From NCBI RefSeq assembly GCF_050402865.1, contig NZ_BAABMF010000003.1, positions 392,928-456,927 of the forward strand: 64,000 bases of DNA, in the 5' to 3' direction. Origin of the DNA: Clostridium_AF sediminicola. Its GTDB lineage: Bacteria > Bacillota > Clostridia > Clostridiales > Clostridiaceae. Below, one piece after another: positions 1-9,655 of this stretch (positions within the stretch are counted from its first letter, which is position 1; each line of letters begins with the position of its first letter). Made by a program: the position numbers and the translations under genes. The notes below the pieces were generated by a model that saw only the letters and a program-made list of their open reading frames with translations, searched no databases and was not told the DNA's origin.

Positions 1-169
1 AAATGAATGAAGTATTAACCGTTATAAGAAATAATCAATAAAATGAAATATGACAATAACACTTATTTTTGTTAACAATTTAGAAACATTTTTAACACAT
101 AGATGTCACACTACAGTATTATAATTCAATTAACAATTAAAATTCTATCCCCCTAAAATTAGAATTTAT

Positions 170-200
170 AAAAGAACCAGTACTAAATAGAGTGCTGGTT
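170..200 (-). terminator. Terminator after the MocR-type regulator
   Basis: A 10-bp inverted repeat (AACCAGTACT with a G-U pair in the partner arm, 175-200) is followed on the minus strand by CTTTTAT. It lies just downstream of the regulator stop. The U-run is short, so termination may be partial. Confidence 0.5.
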
Positions 201-216
201 TATTGTTTATTAACAC

Positions 217-1674
217 TTATTCTTCGTGTATACACTTACCTATAATTTTTATTCCTCTTTCAATCTCTTCTATAGTTAATCTTGAAAATCCAAGCCTTAA
301 GGTATCCCATCCAGCTTTTTTATTATCTAGTGAGTCTGTGTAAAAAATATCTCCCGGTGTAAAAATCACTCCTTTATTCATACACTTAGCTAATAATTCT
401 CGTGAAGAAATACCTTTTAGTTTAATAAAAATATAAAGGCCTCCATCTCCAGTTATACATTTGTATGGAATATGTTCTTTCACTAACTTCATGATAAGTT
501 TATATTTCTCACTATAAATATTCCTAATTTTCTTTACATATTTTTCAAAGTTGCCGTTTTCGAGATAATCATAAAGTATAGCTTGATCTAAAGATGATGT
601 ATGGATATTTCTACTTCTTTTCACACTTTCCATAATATTTATTAGTTCTTTATCAGCTAAAATCCACCCTATTCTAATTCCTGGAAATAAAATTTTTGAT
701 AAACTTCCAATGTATATAACAGAATTATCTTTATCACTAATAGCTGCTAAAGGTGCGATATGATCACTTTTCATTTGTAATTCTTCATTGAAACCATCTT
801 CAATTATTGGTATATTATTCTGTTTTAGTATTTTATAAAGTTTTTTTCTCTTATCATACGGCATTACTTGACCTGTAGGATTATGATAGGAGGGTATAAA
901 AAAACTAGCTTTGATATCATTACTATTTATTTTTTGTTCTAAATCGCTAATATCTAGCCCATCAGGTATCGAATCAATACCTAAAGTATTTAATTTATGC
1001 AATTTCATAATTTTTAATGCTGTATTATGAGTAGGATTTTCACATAAAATTTTATCCCCTTCTTTTAAAATTGTAGTTAATACCATATCAAATCCTTCAG
1101 TAAAACCATTAGTAATAAGTATACTTTTATCTGCTGTATTAACTCCTTTAGATTTCATATATCTTAGCAAGAAATCTATAAGTTTTTTATATCCTTGAGC
1201 ATATCCGTAATTAAGCAGTTTACCTCTTTCCAAAGATACTACATTAGAAAAAGATTTTTTTAGTTCTTCTATATCGAACAACGTTTCGTCCGGAGCAATA
1301 GTCTTAAAAGATATCATCCCTTTTTTATATATCGATTCATTTTTCATAATATCAAGCTTTTCTGCCATTTCAGCATAATCTGTTAATTTTGTTTTCCAAG
1401 ATATTTCCCATAAAGATGCTTTTTCATTACCTTTGTTTACTACATTAACATAGGAGCCTTTTCCTTTAATCGTGTATATTAATCCTTCATCCTCCAATAA
1501 TTCATAAGCAGACATAACACAATTTCTACTTACACATAAAATTTTAGAGAGTTCCCTTGTGGATGGAAGTTTACTATTTACTACAAGCATATTGCTAATT
1601 ATCATGTTTTTAATTTGAGTATAAATTTGCAAATATTTTTTTTCTTTATTATTTATTTTTAAATTAAATATCAT
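217..1674 (-). CDS. MocR-family transcriptional regulator (GntR HTH plus aminotransferase fold), DdlR-like
   Basis: A 485-residue protein with an N-terminal GntR winged helix (about residues 15-80, TRELSKIL recognition region) joined to a class-I aminotransferase domain of fold type I. The PLP lysine is in SLSKIL near residue 327, and NPTGQ and the RLGFSR arginine motif are present. MocR proteins sense PLP and often an amino acid. The ATG at 1674 is preferred over an in-frame TTG 12 nt upstream because GAGG sits 6 nt before the ATG. The gene follows ddl by 23 nt in the same direction. A MocR regulator of ddl (DdlR) has been described in Brevibacillus, so control of D-Ala-D-Ala ligase is a reasonable inference, not something the sequence shows. 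PdxR-like control of PLP synthesis is less likely because no pdx gene is nearby. Confidence 0.85.
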   Translation of the reverse strand: MIFNLKINNKEKKYLQIYTQIKNMIISNMLVVNSKLPSTRELSKILCVSRNCVMSAYELLEDEGLIYTIKGKGSYVNVVNKGNEKASLWEISWKTKLTDYAEMAEKLDIMKNESIYKKGMISFKTIAPDETLFDIEELKKSFSNVVSLERGKLLNYGYAQGYKKLIDFLLRYMKSKGVNTADKSILITNGFTEGFDMVLTTILKEGDKILCENPTHNTALKIMKLHKLNTLGIDSIPDGLDISDLEQKINSNDIKASFFIPSYHNPTGQVMPYDKRKKLYKILKQNNIPIIEDGFNEELQMKSDHIAPLAAISDKDNSVIYIGSLSKILFPGIRIGWILADKELINIMESVKRSRNIHTSSLDQAILYDYLENGNFEKYVKKIRNIYSEKYKLIMKLVKEHIPYKCITGDGGLYIFIKLKGISSRELLAKCMNKGVIFTPGDIFYTDSLDNKKAGWDTLRLGFSRLTIEEIERGIKIIGKCIHEE

Positions 1675-1697
1675 ACGGTACCTCAATTTCTAAAATT

Positions 1698-2627
1698 TTA
1701 TCTATTTATCTGTAAAGAGTATTCTATGATCTTATCCAATAATTGTTGAAAATCGAGACCAGCTGCTTTTGCACTTTTAGGTATTAGACTGTTTTGCGTC
1801 AAACCAGGTAATGTGTTGATTTCTAGCACATTAACCTCTTCCTCACAAATTATCATATCAATTCTTGCATATACATGCAAATCAAATTGTTCCCATAGAG
1901 TTTTTGATATATTTTTAACCTTATTATTTAAATCATTTGGTAATTCAATAATTTTTTCTTCTGCACCATCATTATCATATTTAGATTCATAATTAAAAAA
2001 ATTAGCTTTAGGCTTAATTTCAATTATCGGTAGCATTTCCCCATTTAACATGCTGACTGTAATTTCTTCACCATTAATAAACTCTTCAACAATGACATCT
2101 TTATCGTATTCAAATGCTAAAGAAATATAATTCAATAATTCTTTTTTATTTTTACCAATAAAAATTCCTATACTAGACCCACCCTTATTGGGCTTTATTA
2201 CAACTGGATACCTAAGTCCTACTAACCCATTATCTTTTATAAAAGAATCTTTGTTTTTATAAGATTTAAAATTTTCCAAGCTAATATTTATCCATTTTGG
2301 AGTTTTTATTCCACTATACCTAAATAATTTTTTACTCATGATTTTATTCATACATAAAGCACTTGAAAGAACCCCACATCCTGTATATGGTACATTCATT
2401 GTTTCTAAAATAGCTTGTATTCTTCCATCCTCTCCAAATTCCCCATGCAAAGCAATAAATGCAAAACTCAAATCTCTTACCTGATCAATTAATTGAAACC
2501 TAGTATTTATCGGAATAGGTAAAACCTCATATTTACTCTTATCTAAATTCTTTATAATTTCTTCCCCAGTCATTAAAGAAATATCTCTTTCGGTAGAATC
2601 TCCTCCCATAATAACCCCTATTTGCAT
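1698..2627 (-). CDS. ddl: D-alanine--D-alanine ligase
   Basis: This cytoplasmic ATP-grasp ligase of 309 residues makes D-Ala-D-Ala for peptidoglycan. Visible family motifs are GGDSTERD at the N-terminus, HGEFGEDG near residue 61, the ATP-binding KPNKGGSSIG near 145, and the C-terminal EINTLPGLTQNS metal-binding segment. The omega-loop YESKY is the type found in D-Ala:D-Ala ligases; VanA-type D-lactate ligases differ there. The start has a strong AAAGGAGG ribosome binding site. Length is normal. It is the first gene of a two-gene unit with the MocR-type regulator, and no mur gene is adjacent. Confidence 0.93.
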   Translation of the reverse strand: MQIGVIMGGDSTERDISLMTGEEIIKNLDKSKYEVLPIPINTRFQLIDQVRDLSFAFIALHGEFGEDGRIQAILETMNVPYTGCGVLSSALCMNKIMSKKLFRYSGIKTPKWINISLENFKSYKNKDSFIKDNGLVGLRYPVVIKPNKGGSSIGIFIGKNKKELLNYISLAFEYDKDVIVEEFINGEEITVSMLNGEMLPIIEIKPKANFFNYESKYDNDGAEEKIIELPNDLNNKVKNISKTLWEQFDLHVYARIDMIICEEEVNVLEINTLPGLTQNSLIPKSAKAAGLDFQQLLDKIIEYSLQINR

Positions 2628-2700
2628 AAGAACCTCCTTTTTTGTTTAAAACACAATACTTTTTTATTACATTCTATGCTTCAACGTCCATAAAATAAAG

Positions 2701-2735
2701 AACCACCTAAGGGCAATTTTATTGCTTAGGTGGTT
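2701..2735 (-). terminator. Terminator overlapping the end of the GNAT gene
   Basis: AACCACCTAAG and CTTAGGTGGTT form a perfect 11-bp stem. The minus-strand U-run is CTTTATTTTA. The upstream arm encodes the last residues (QPPK) of the GNAT protein, so stop codon and loop coincide. Confidence 0.7.
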
Positions 2736-3177
2736 GCTTTTTATATAACATTTTTATATGAGGTATTTCATCTTCTAAATATACTTCTGAAATTGTTTTA
2801 AATCCTAGCCTATTATAAAAACCTTCAGCATATTTTTGAGCTGATATTTTTACTTCAGTTTCATCAAGTTCAGTTTCAATATATATTAAAGCTCTCTTCA
2901 TCAAATCATATCCAAGATTTTCACCTCGATGATCTTTTCTTACTAATATTCTCCCCATAGACAGTTCTTTGTAAGCAATTCCTCTTGGTAGAATACGAGC
3001 ATAAGCTATAATTTCTCCCTTATCCTCACAATAGATGTGATACCCTTCTAAATCTTTATCATCACATTCTGAATAAGGACAATCTTGTTCAACCACAAAA
3101 ATATTAATTCTTTCTTTAAGTACGTTATAAAGCTCTATAGTAGTTAATTCATTGAATTTTTTGATTTTCCAGTTCAT
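2719..3177 (-). CDS. GNAT-family N-acetyltransferase, ElaA-like
   Basis: A 152-residue single-domain GNAT acetyltransferase resembling ElaA: FVVEQDCPYSECDDKD near the N-terminus, the acetyl-CoA binding segment VRKDHRGENLGYDLMKRA, and the C-terminal YAEGFYNRLGF helix. Its substrate cannot be read from sequence. The ATG at 3177 is chosen because AGGGAG precedes it; an in-frame start 11 codons further upstream would overlap the HD-GYP stop and has no good ribosome site. It follows the HD-GYP gene by 25 nt and may be the last gene of that operon. Confidence 0.85.
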   Translation of the reverse strand: MNWKIKKFNELTTIELYNVLKERINIFVVEQDCPYSECDDKDLEGYHIYCEDKGEIIAYARILPRGIAYKELSMGRILVRKDHRGENLGYDLMKRALIYIETELDETEVKISAQKYAEGFYNRLGFKTISEVYLEDEIPHIKMLYKKQPPKQ

Positions 3178-3202
3178 CGTTATCTCCCTTGAAAAATTAA
3201 TT

Positions 3203-4699
3203 TTAATCACCTAATTCTTCATAAATATATTTAAAGTCTAAATGTGCTTTCTTGAATGTTTCTAGCACATTAGGATCAAAGTGCTCCGGATTAACTCTAC
3301 CATCGCCTTTAGTTATGATTTGGTAAGCTTTTTCATGAGAAAAAGGTGGTTTATAACTCCGTTCACTTCTCAATGCATCATATATATCCGCCAAAAAAAC
3401 TATACGAGCAGCTATAGGAATTTCTTCACCTTTTTTTCCATCAGGGTACCCAGTTCCATCATATCTCTCATGATGACTTCTAGCAATTTCAGCTGACATT
3501 TTTAGGTATTCTGAATCTCCAACTATCTTCTCACCAAATACTGTATGCATTTTTATTTTTTCAAATTCTTCTTTTGAAAGCTTTCCTGGTTTTGTTAATA
3601 TCTCTTTTTCCACATAAATTTTACCTACATCATGCATTTGTGATGAATTATAAATATGTTTTACAAATTCTTTATTCATACCCAATCCTTCAGCTATCCG
3701 TTTTGCAAAAGTATTAACTCGTTTAATATGTTGCCCAGTTATATCATCATTAACTTCTGCTGCTCTAGCTAAAGCATTTGTTGTGTACTCAAATGCTCCC
3801 TCAAGTTCATTCATTTGAGATTTAATACTTTCTAACAAATCAAAATTAATTGCTAATGCCTTTATAATTCCTATGTCATAATTTGAAACAGGATTATCAT
3901 AGTTCATACCGATAAGAATAATTTTCCCAATTGTAAATCCTGTAAAATTTTTTATTTCTGAAATATTTCTTTTTATAGCATTTGGAAAATTTCTATCATT
4001 GATACTTATATCCGATAATTCATTTATGTTATAATTTCTACTAAAACCATTGCTTCCATAAATATCGAAGTTAAAAAAATCATTTTTATCTATTTTGAAA
4101 CATAGTTTTTCTGTATATTCACCATTACTCATTTGAAATTTAATTGTGTCATAGCCATTATTTTGAGCAGTTAATACCCATATAATTTCAGGTTTATTAT
4201 TTAAAAATAGGTTATTAGCAAAAACTAAATCCAAAGATTTTTTAATCATTTTGTTAGTATCATCTTCCTCATAAACATAATCCTTAAAAAATGATTTGAA
4301 TTCTCCATTAATTAGATCTATAGCATTGTAACTTTCCATTACATTATCATATTTACTCTTAAATATACTTGACTGCTTAAGTAAAGCTACTAGTGTACCT
4401 TCAAGTTCGTTTATATGTACAACTATTTCGTGTTTCAATAAGTCGTTAATATCATTAAATCTATCATATATGTATATCACTGGCAAATAATCAATAGACA
4501 CAGTAGACTGTATCATTTCTAAAGTACTATCTTCATAACTATCTAAATCTACAATTAACGCTCTTGGACTTCTTTTATATAATTCCATCATTAGACTATT
4601 CTTATCAATAGAATAAACCTGATATCTATTAAATGTATATTCTCTTATTTTTGATTCTCTCTTATTATTTAGAGTCATCAAAAATATACAATCGCTCAT
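3203..4699 (-). CDS. HD-GYP domain protein with degenerate N-terminal receiver
   Basis: The C-terminal half (about residues 300-490) is an HD-GYP domain with H356-D357 in HDVGK, the second histidine pair HH at 409-410 and DGTGYPDG at 414-421, as in cyclic-di-GMP phosphodiesterases. The first ~110 residues have receiver-like strands (ALIVDLDS, PVIYIYD) but lack the paired N-terminal acidic residues, so the domain is probably not phosphorylated in the usual way. The middle (about 120-290) may be a GAF-like sensor; I do not recognise it firmly. GGAGGATCC precedes the ATG. It sits 34 nt behind the response regulator and is the likely output of this operon. HD-GYP activity is inferred from the motifs. 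Confidence 0.88.
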   Translation of the reverse strand: MSDCIFLMTLNNKRESKIREYTFNRYQVYSIDKNSLMMELYKRSPRALIVDLDSYEDSTLEMIQSTVSIDYLPVIYIYDRFNDINDLLKHEIVVHINELEGTLVALLKQSSIFKSKYDNVMESYNAIDLINGEFKSFFKDYVYEEDDTNKMIKKSLDLVFANNLFLNNKPEIIWVLTAQNNGYDTIKFQMSNGEYTEKLCFKIDKNDFFNFDIYGSNGFSRNYNINELSDISINDRNFPNAIKRNISEIKNFTGFTIGKIILIGMNYDNPVSNYDIGIIKALAINFDLLESIKSQMNELEGAFEYTTNALARAAEVNDDITGQHIKRVNTFAKRIAEGLGMNKEFVKHIYNSSQMHDVGKIYVEKEILTKPGKLSKEEFEKIKMHTVFGEKIVGDSEYLKMSAEIARSHHERYDGTGYPDGKKGEEIPIAARIVFLADIYDALRSERSYKPPFSHEKAYQIITKGDGRVNPEHFDPNVLETFKKAHLDFKYIYEELGD

Positions 4700-4733
4700 T
4701 TATGGATCCTCCTGCTCTATTAAATTAGTATGA

Positions 4734-5393
4734 TTATATCTGTGATATTTCCACAAATCCGCCAGCTTCTAAAATGCTATTGCTCAATTCATTAATATTA
4801 TCCATAATATCTTTAGGTATTTCATTAGCTTTTTCAAAGTCAAAAGTTACATAAAGAGGTTTAATAAACAATAATCCTTTAATCGCTAAATGTAGCTGGT
4901 TTAAATTCTTATTATTTAAATATTCATTGAATTTTACTATAAATTTTCCATTTATATTTTCAATTACAAATCCGTTCTTTGTTTCTAAAGATTCCTCTTT
5001 TTTATTTAATTTTATTTCATCAACAAACATACTATCATCAAGAACTTCATTAATAACACCCAATAACTTGCTTGGTTCTATAGGCTTTGTAACATAATGC
5101 TTTGCTCCATTATTTAAAGCTTGAAATACCATTTGTTTTTGATTAAGTGCACTAATTATTACTATCATGGCATTTTTGTCATTGTTTATAATCTTCTTAA
5201 CAGCCTCTACACCATTCATTTTCGGCATTGTAATATCCATAGTAATCAAATCTGGTTTTAACTCTTGATGTAATGCCAAAGCTTGTACCCCATCCTTTGC
5301 TTCGCCCACAACATCATGACCATTCTTTGTAAAAATTGAGTATAAATTTTTTCTCATTACAGTAGAATCATCTACTATCAATATTTTAGCCAT
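4734..5393 (-). CDS. CheY-like response regulator with an extra C-terminal domain
   Basis: Residues 1-120 form a complete receiver: D8-D9, phospho-acceptor D53 in TMDITMPKMNG, and K103 in VTKP. After a charged linker, residues ~140-219 form a small alpha/beta domain (FIVKFNEYL, PLYVTFDFEKA, LEAGGFVEISQ) that resembles a STAS-like fold; this is a guess from strand pattern. There is no DNA-binding domain. The ATG directly abuts the TAA of the kinase gene and the GGAGG lies inside the kinase 3' end, so translation is probably coupled. The likely role is to relay phosphate from the kinase to a protein partner. Confidence 0.85.
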   Translation of the reverse strand: MAKILIVDDSTVMRKNLYSIFTKNGHDVVGEAKDGVQALALHQELKPDLITMDITMPKMNGVEAVKKIINNDKNAMIVIISALNQKQMVFQALNNGAKHYVTKPIEPSKLLGVINEVLDDSMFVDEIKLNKKEESLETKNGFVIENINGKFIVKFNEYLNNKNLNQLHLAIKGLLFIKPLYVTFDFEKANEIPKDIMDNINELSNSILEAGGFVEISQI

Positions 5394-8243
5394 TTATAAA
5401 TCCTCCACTTCATTATTTCCAGTAACTTCATCATTTATTAATAACATATGGATATTAAATTGATATTTCTTATAATTTAATTTAAATGATAATATTTCTG
5501 ATTGAGCATATTTAACATAGCCATCACTATTAGATAAAACTGCTGGCAATCCAATACTGAATTTACTATTTGTGTTATTAAATTTACCAAAAGATGATCC
5601 TAAAATAGTATTTGAAATTTCTCCAATTACGTCATCTATATATTCTACTATATCATCTTCTTCAATTCTATCAAATATAAATCCCTTAACAAACTCTTTA
5701 GCCATGCATTCATTAACACTTACCATCATTATAGAATTAAAATTGCCTTTTAAACTTATCAAAGCTGTAATTTTATCTAATGTTACCATATTCTTTGTTT
5801 CTATTTCGCTCAAATCAAATTCTATCCCAGTTTGACCTAGTATTATTTCTTTACTTTTTTTCATTACTTCTTTCATAAAGTCTTCAGCAGTAACAGTGAC
5901 ATTTTCTTTATCATAAACTTTTGGAAGAGTAATAATAAATCTTGTACCTTCATTTTCAGTACTTTCAACTTTTATTTTCCCATTAATATTTTCTATGCAT
6001 TGTTTTACTGCTGCCATTCCAACCCCTCTACCTGATACATATGTTGCATTTTTTTTAGTAGTTATTCCATGTTCATATATGAGTTCTAATTTTTGACTTT
6101 GTTTTAACTTATTGAATTCTTCATCATTATATAAGCCAATTTTTAAAACTCTTTCTTTTATCTCTTTTAAATCAATCCCTTTACCATCATCAGAAATCTC
6201 TATTAAAAAACTATCACCTAAATCAGTAATATTGCACCTTATGTTTCCTAACAAATCTTTGCCCATCTCTAATCTCGTATCTTCACATTCTAACCCATGA
6301 TCAACACAATTTCTAAATATATGTACCATAGATTTTAACACATCCTGATAATAATTACTATCAACTAATACATCATCACCTTCAATAACTAATGGTGCTA
6401 CATTCTTACCTAACCTCTCACTTAGTTTAATAATATAATCTGTATAGGTTCTCAAAAGATCTTTCAGTGATTTATACCTTAGACTTTTAATAAGAGGTAA
6501 AATTACTCTACATTCTTTCGTAGATAATGTTTCTTTAACTTTTTTTTCAATTTCCAAAAGTTGCTCTTTCTTTACATAACAAAATTCCTCATCCTTTATA
6601 AAGTTCTCACCTGCATAAGCTTCGATAATCCCTAAATCCTCCATTAACCAAGCTTTTAGTTGTTTATTATCAATATCTTTTATATAAAACAAACCATTTT
6701 TTTCGTATAATTTACTTTCTAACTCGTCTAATTTTGAAATAAGATTGACCATTTCGTACTGACTGAAATTACCCTTAAATGTATGAATTTCTCTAAGAGT
6801 TTCTTCATATTTTTCTTTTGGTATCCTATCAAATGATTTGGAGGCAAAATTCTCAAAATCAAATACAAGTTCTCTAAAATCATCTCTATTTAGTATTGTT
6901 TTAACTACCATTTTCAAAGTATCGTGTTCCTTATCTCTTTCCTTTTGCAATAATTTTTTTTCAGTTATATCTGTAATTATAGTCATTATAATGTCTTCAT
7001 CATTCTCATCTTTAACAACTTTATATGATAAACTTAAGATTTCATTGTTTATTAATATTTCTTCTGGTAATAACGTCAAATATATTCCTTGCTGTTCTTT
7101 ATCTATAGTAAAAATTTTTCCTAATAAATCATCAATAAATTCCTGCATAGTATCATTTTCAGGATAAATTATAGAAGATAATTTTTGAGCACCAATACAC
7201 TCATTAAAGATTTTTTTACATACAGAGCTGTATTCACGATGAATAACTAAATCTTTTTTAAAACTTAATATCCCTTGTTCAACATTATCTAAAATATTAG
7301 TTAACTGAGAATTTTTATTATCTAAGGTTTTATTAGTATCTTTTAAAACTTTTTCATTTTCGTGCAAAGTTAAATTTTGAAATTCCAATTCTTTGTTTTG
7401 ATTTCCTAATCTTTCTATGTATTCGTTCATTCTAGACATTATCTTATTTGTGCTATTTGCCAAACTCTCTACTTCATATACAGGTTTATCAAATTTTATT
7501 TCAGTTTTTATTGCTGCTTCTATATTTCCATTAGCTAAATCTTGCATCTTTTTATCTAAATCTGACAATGGTTTTATAATGGCACCACTTAATCTAAAAA
7601 ATACTAATTTGGTTATTAATAATGTTAATATAAATAAAAATATGCATATAGTTAATAACCCTATATATCCTCCATAAATTATGGAAGAATTTAGCTTAAC
7701 TTCTAGTGTTACTAGTTCTGACTCATCTTCATTATAAATTATAGTTTTCACCGTAGTATTTATATTTTTTATAAATCTATTTTCATCTACAGTTTTATAT
7801 TTAAAATTATCCTTTTTATTTGAAATTCCAGAGTCATATATAAGCTCTCCATTTTTTGAAATTTTATAATGAATACTCAGAGTTGGTAATTCTTTCTCAA
7901 TTAATTTAAATTCACTATTTTCATTAATACTAAAATCATGCTTTTTATCACCAAAAAATTCAAATGAAAAACCAACCCTTTTAAATAAGTTCTTAAAATA
8001 AATATCTCTACTATTACTATTATCTAAATATATCCCCTTTGCCTTTGCTATATTTAATTCTCTTTCTATTTTATACTTCATTTGATAGGCAGCATATTCT
8101 ACAATAATACCACTTGAAATTTTAAAAATTATTCCTAGTGCAATCATAAATGCAATTAACATTAGTAATAAACTAGAAAAATTTACTACTGAAATCATTT
8201 TATCTATTCTATGTTTTAAGCTTCTGTTATTATTGTTTACCAT
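5394..8243 (-). CDS. Membrane CheA-like sensor kinase (HAMP, PAS, Hpt, HATPase) fused to a CheX-like phosphatase domain
   Basis: A 949-residue protein. Order: TM1 ~18-46, extracellular sensor ~50-188, TM2 ~189-217, HAMP ~218-276, coiled coil ~276-318, PAS-like ~315-430, Hpt-like helix bundle ~445-540 with H487 in EIHTFKGN, and a CheA-type ATPase ~590-775 (RNCVDHG as N-box, DDGKGID as G1, GRGVGMAAVK as G2). Residues ~785-940 look like CheX, with E875/N878 in GEISN matching the E-x2-N catalytic pair of CheC/CheX phosphatases. CheA P2, dimerization and CheW domains are absent. Phosphate would go from H487 to the downstream receiver, and the CheX part could remove it. No chemotaxis genes are nearby. 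Start has GAGGTT. Confidence 0.85.
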   Translation of the reverse strand: MVNNNNRSLKHRIDKMISVVNFSSLLLMLIAFMIALGIIFKISSGIIVEYAAYQMKYKIERELNIAKAKGIYLDNSNSRDIYFKNLFKRVGFSFEFFGDKKHDFSINENSEFKLIEKELPTLSIHYKISKNGELIYDSGISNKKDNFKYKTVDENRFIKNINTTVKTIIYNEDESELVTLEVKLNSSIIYGGYIGLLTICIFLFILTLLITKLVFFRLSGAIIKPLSDLDKKMQDLANGNIEAAIKTEIKFDKPVYEVESLANSTNKIMSRMNEYIERLGNQNKELEFQNLTLHENEKVLKDTNKTLDNKNSQLTNILDNVEQGILSFKKDLVIHREYSSVCKKIFNECIGAQKLSSIIYPENDTMQEFIDDLLGKIFTIDKEQQGIYLTLLPEEILINNEILSLSYKVVKDENDEDIIMTIITDITEKKLLQKERDKEHDTLKMVVKTILNRDDFRELVFDFENFASKSFDRIPKEKYEETLREIHTFKGNFSQYEMVNLISKLDELESKLYEKNGLFYIKDIDNKQLKAWLMEDLGIIEAYAGENFIKDEEFCYVKKEQLLEIEKKVKETLSTKECRVILPLIKSLRYKSLKDLLRTYTDYIIKLSERLGKNVAPLVIEGDDVLVDSNYYQDVLKSMVHIFRNCVDHGLECEDTRLEMGKDLLGNIRCNITDLGDSFLIEISDDGKGIDLKEIKERVLKIGLYNDEEFNKLKQSQKLELIYEHGITTKKNATYVSGRGVGMAAVKQCIENINGKIKVESTENEGTRFIITLPKVYDKENVTVTAEDFMKEVMKKSKEIILGQTGIEFDLSEIETKNMVTLDKITALISLKGNFNSIMMVSVNECMAKEFVKGFIFDRIEEDDIVEYIDDVIGEISNTILGSSFGKFNNTNSKFSIGLPAVLSNSDGYVKYAQSEILSFKLNYKKYQFNIHMLLINDEVTGNNEVEDL

Positions 8244-8345
8244 GGGATAACCTCACTTTACTTAATTGAAAGTTACATACTTTTTCCAATATACCATTTT
8301 TAAATACATTATATATTAGAATTATTAATTATTTATTAAGAAAAT

Positions 8346-8376
8346 AAAAAGATGTGAGAATTTACACATCTTTTTT
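8346..8376 (-). terminator. Terminator overlapping the end of the aldo/keto reductase gene
   Basis: AAAAAGATGTG and CACATCTTTTT form an 11-bp stem with a minus-strand CTTTTTATTTT tail. The last codons (KKDV, stop) lie inside the hairpin. Confidence 0.75.
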
Positions 8377-9468
8377 AATATTAGCTATATGTTTTAACCT
8401 TTCAATAATTGGTAAGTGTTGAGTACACAGTTTTTCACATTTACCACAAGCGATACAATCAGCAGCCCCATTTATCTTTAATCCCCAATGCCATTTTAAC
8501 CTGTCCTCTATGCTTTTATCTTCTTTCTTCAAAATAAACATATTATATGCGTCCATATATTTAGGAATATCAATTCCTACTGGACATCCTTTGCAGTAAC
8601 CACAACCTGTGCAGAGAGAATCCAAAGAATTATTCAAATGGTTCTCCATTAATCTTAACTTTTCTTCAGTAAATACTTTTATTGAATCTCCAGCTTTTAC
8701 ATTCTCTTTTACTTCTTCTATAGTTCCCATACCAGCTAACGCTATAGTAATTTCTTTATGAGAAACATTGAATTTTAATGCTGCTTGTGCTAAAGTGTCT
8801 TCTTCATTCTCTTTGATAAAAGAATAAAAATCAGGATTTTGAGGGATTATTCCTCCACCAAGAGGATTCATTGTAACAACTCCTAACCCTTGCTCATAAG
8901 CCGCTTTGATTCCTTTTTGTCTAAATGCAAAATTAGTAGCATTGTATCCAAGAGTTACCCCTTCCCATCTTCCATCTTTAACCATAGCTTCTATTTCTTC
9001 ACCACTAGCATGAGTTGAAAATGTAATATGGTCAATAAGTCCTTCTTCTTTTAATTTCAGCGCTCCTTCGTAAGGACCACCTTTCGCAATAACTTTTTTA
9101 TAATGGTCTAAATTTAGAATACACCACATATGCATAAAATTTATTTTATCTACACCTAATCTCATTAGTGATTTTTCAACTCTTCTTCTTAAATCATCTG
9201 CAGTTGGTTCACTATTTACATTACTTTTTGTTGATACATAAAATGGATTAGGCATTTTCTTAAATGCAGCCCCCATAATTTCTTCACTTTTATCATGGCA
9301 ATACATAGGTGCAGTATCAAAATAGTTGATACCTAAACTACTTGCATATCTTACTACTTCAGCTGATTTTTCTAAAGATTCATTATAATCCTCTTTTCTG
9401 AAACGCATACCTCCAAATCCTATAACTGAAACCTTTTTGCCTGTTTTTCCATATTCTTTATATTGCAT
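8362..9468 (-). CDS. Aldo/keto reductase with C-terminal ferredoxin clusters
   Basis: Residues 1-280 form an aldo/keto reductase barrel: GFGGMR, FDTAPMY with the catalytic tyrosine near 56, and THASGEE. The C-terminal ~85 residues carry two 4Fe-4S motifs: CTGCGYCKGCP near 285-297 and CIACGKCEKLC near 338-348. This subfamily is common in strict anaerobes; its substrate is generally unknown, and the clusters suggest coupling to ferredoxin-like carriers. The gene is monocistronic, with its own terminator and a divergent small gene upstream. Confidence 0.9.
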   Translation of the reverse strand: MQYKEYGKTGKKVSVIGFGGMRFRKEDYNESLEKSAEVVRYASSLGINYFDTAPMYCHDKSEEIMGAAFKKMPNPFYVSTKSNVNSEPTADDLRRRVEKSLMRLGVDKINFMHMWCILNLDHYKKVIAKGGPYEGALKLKEEGLIDHITFSTHASGEEIEAMVKDGRWEGVTLGYNATNFAFRQKGIKAAYEQGLGVVTMNPLGGGIIPQNPDFYSFIKENEEDTLAQAALKFNVSHKEITIALAGMGTIEEVKENVKAGDSIKVFTEEKLRLMENHLNNSLDSLCTGCGYCKGCPVGIDIPKYMDAYNMFILKKEDKSIEDRLKWHWGLKINGAADCIACGKCEKLCTQHLPIIERLKHIANIKKDV

Positions 9469-9655
9469 AATTTCACCTCATTATAATTCATACATATCTT
9501 TCTTATCAATTATACCATAATCTTTTTATAAAACTTATAAAAAATTTAGCTACAAATTAATATAATACTATCACCATCTCTATATTTAGAATATTATAAA
9601 ATATATAAAAGTACGAAATTTATAAATATATTTATACTAAATGAGGTGAATTTTT

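Noticed and set aside
1..41. Short plus-strand frame at the left edge ending in TAA
   Set aside because: Only 12-13 codons are visible; it could be the 3' end of a gene starting outside the window but cannot be supported.
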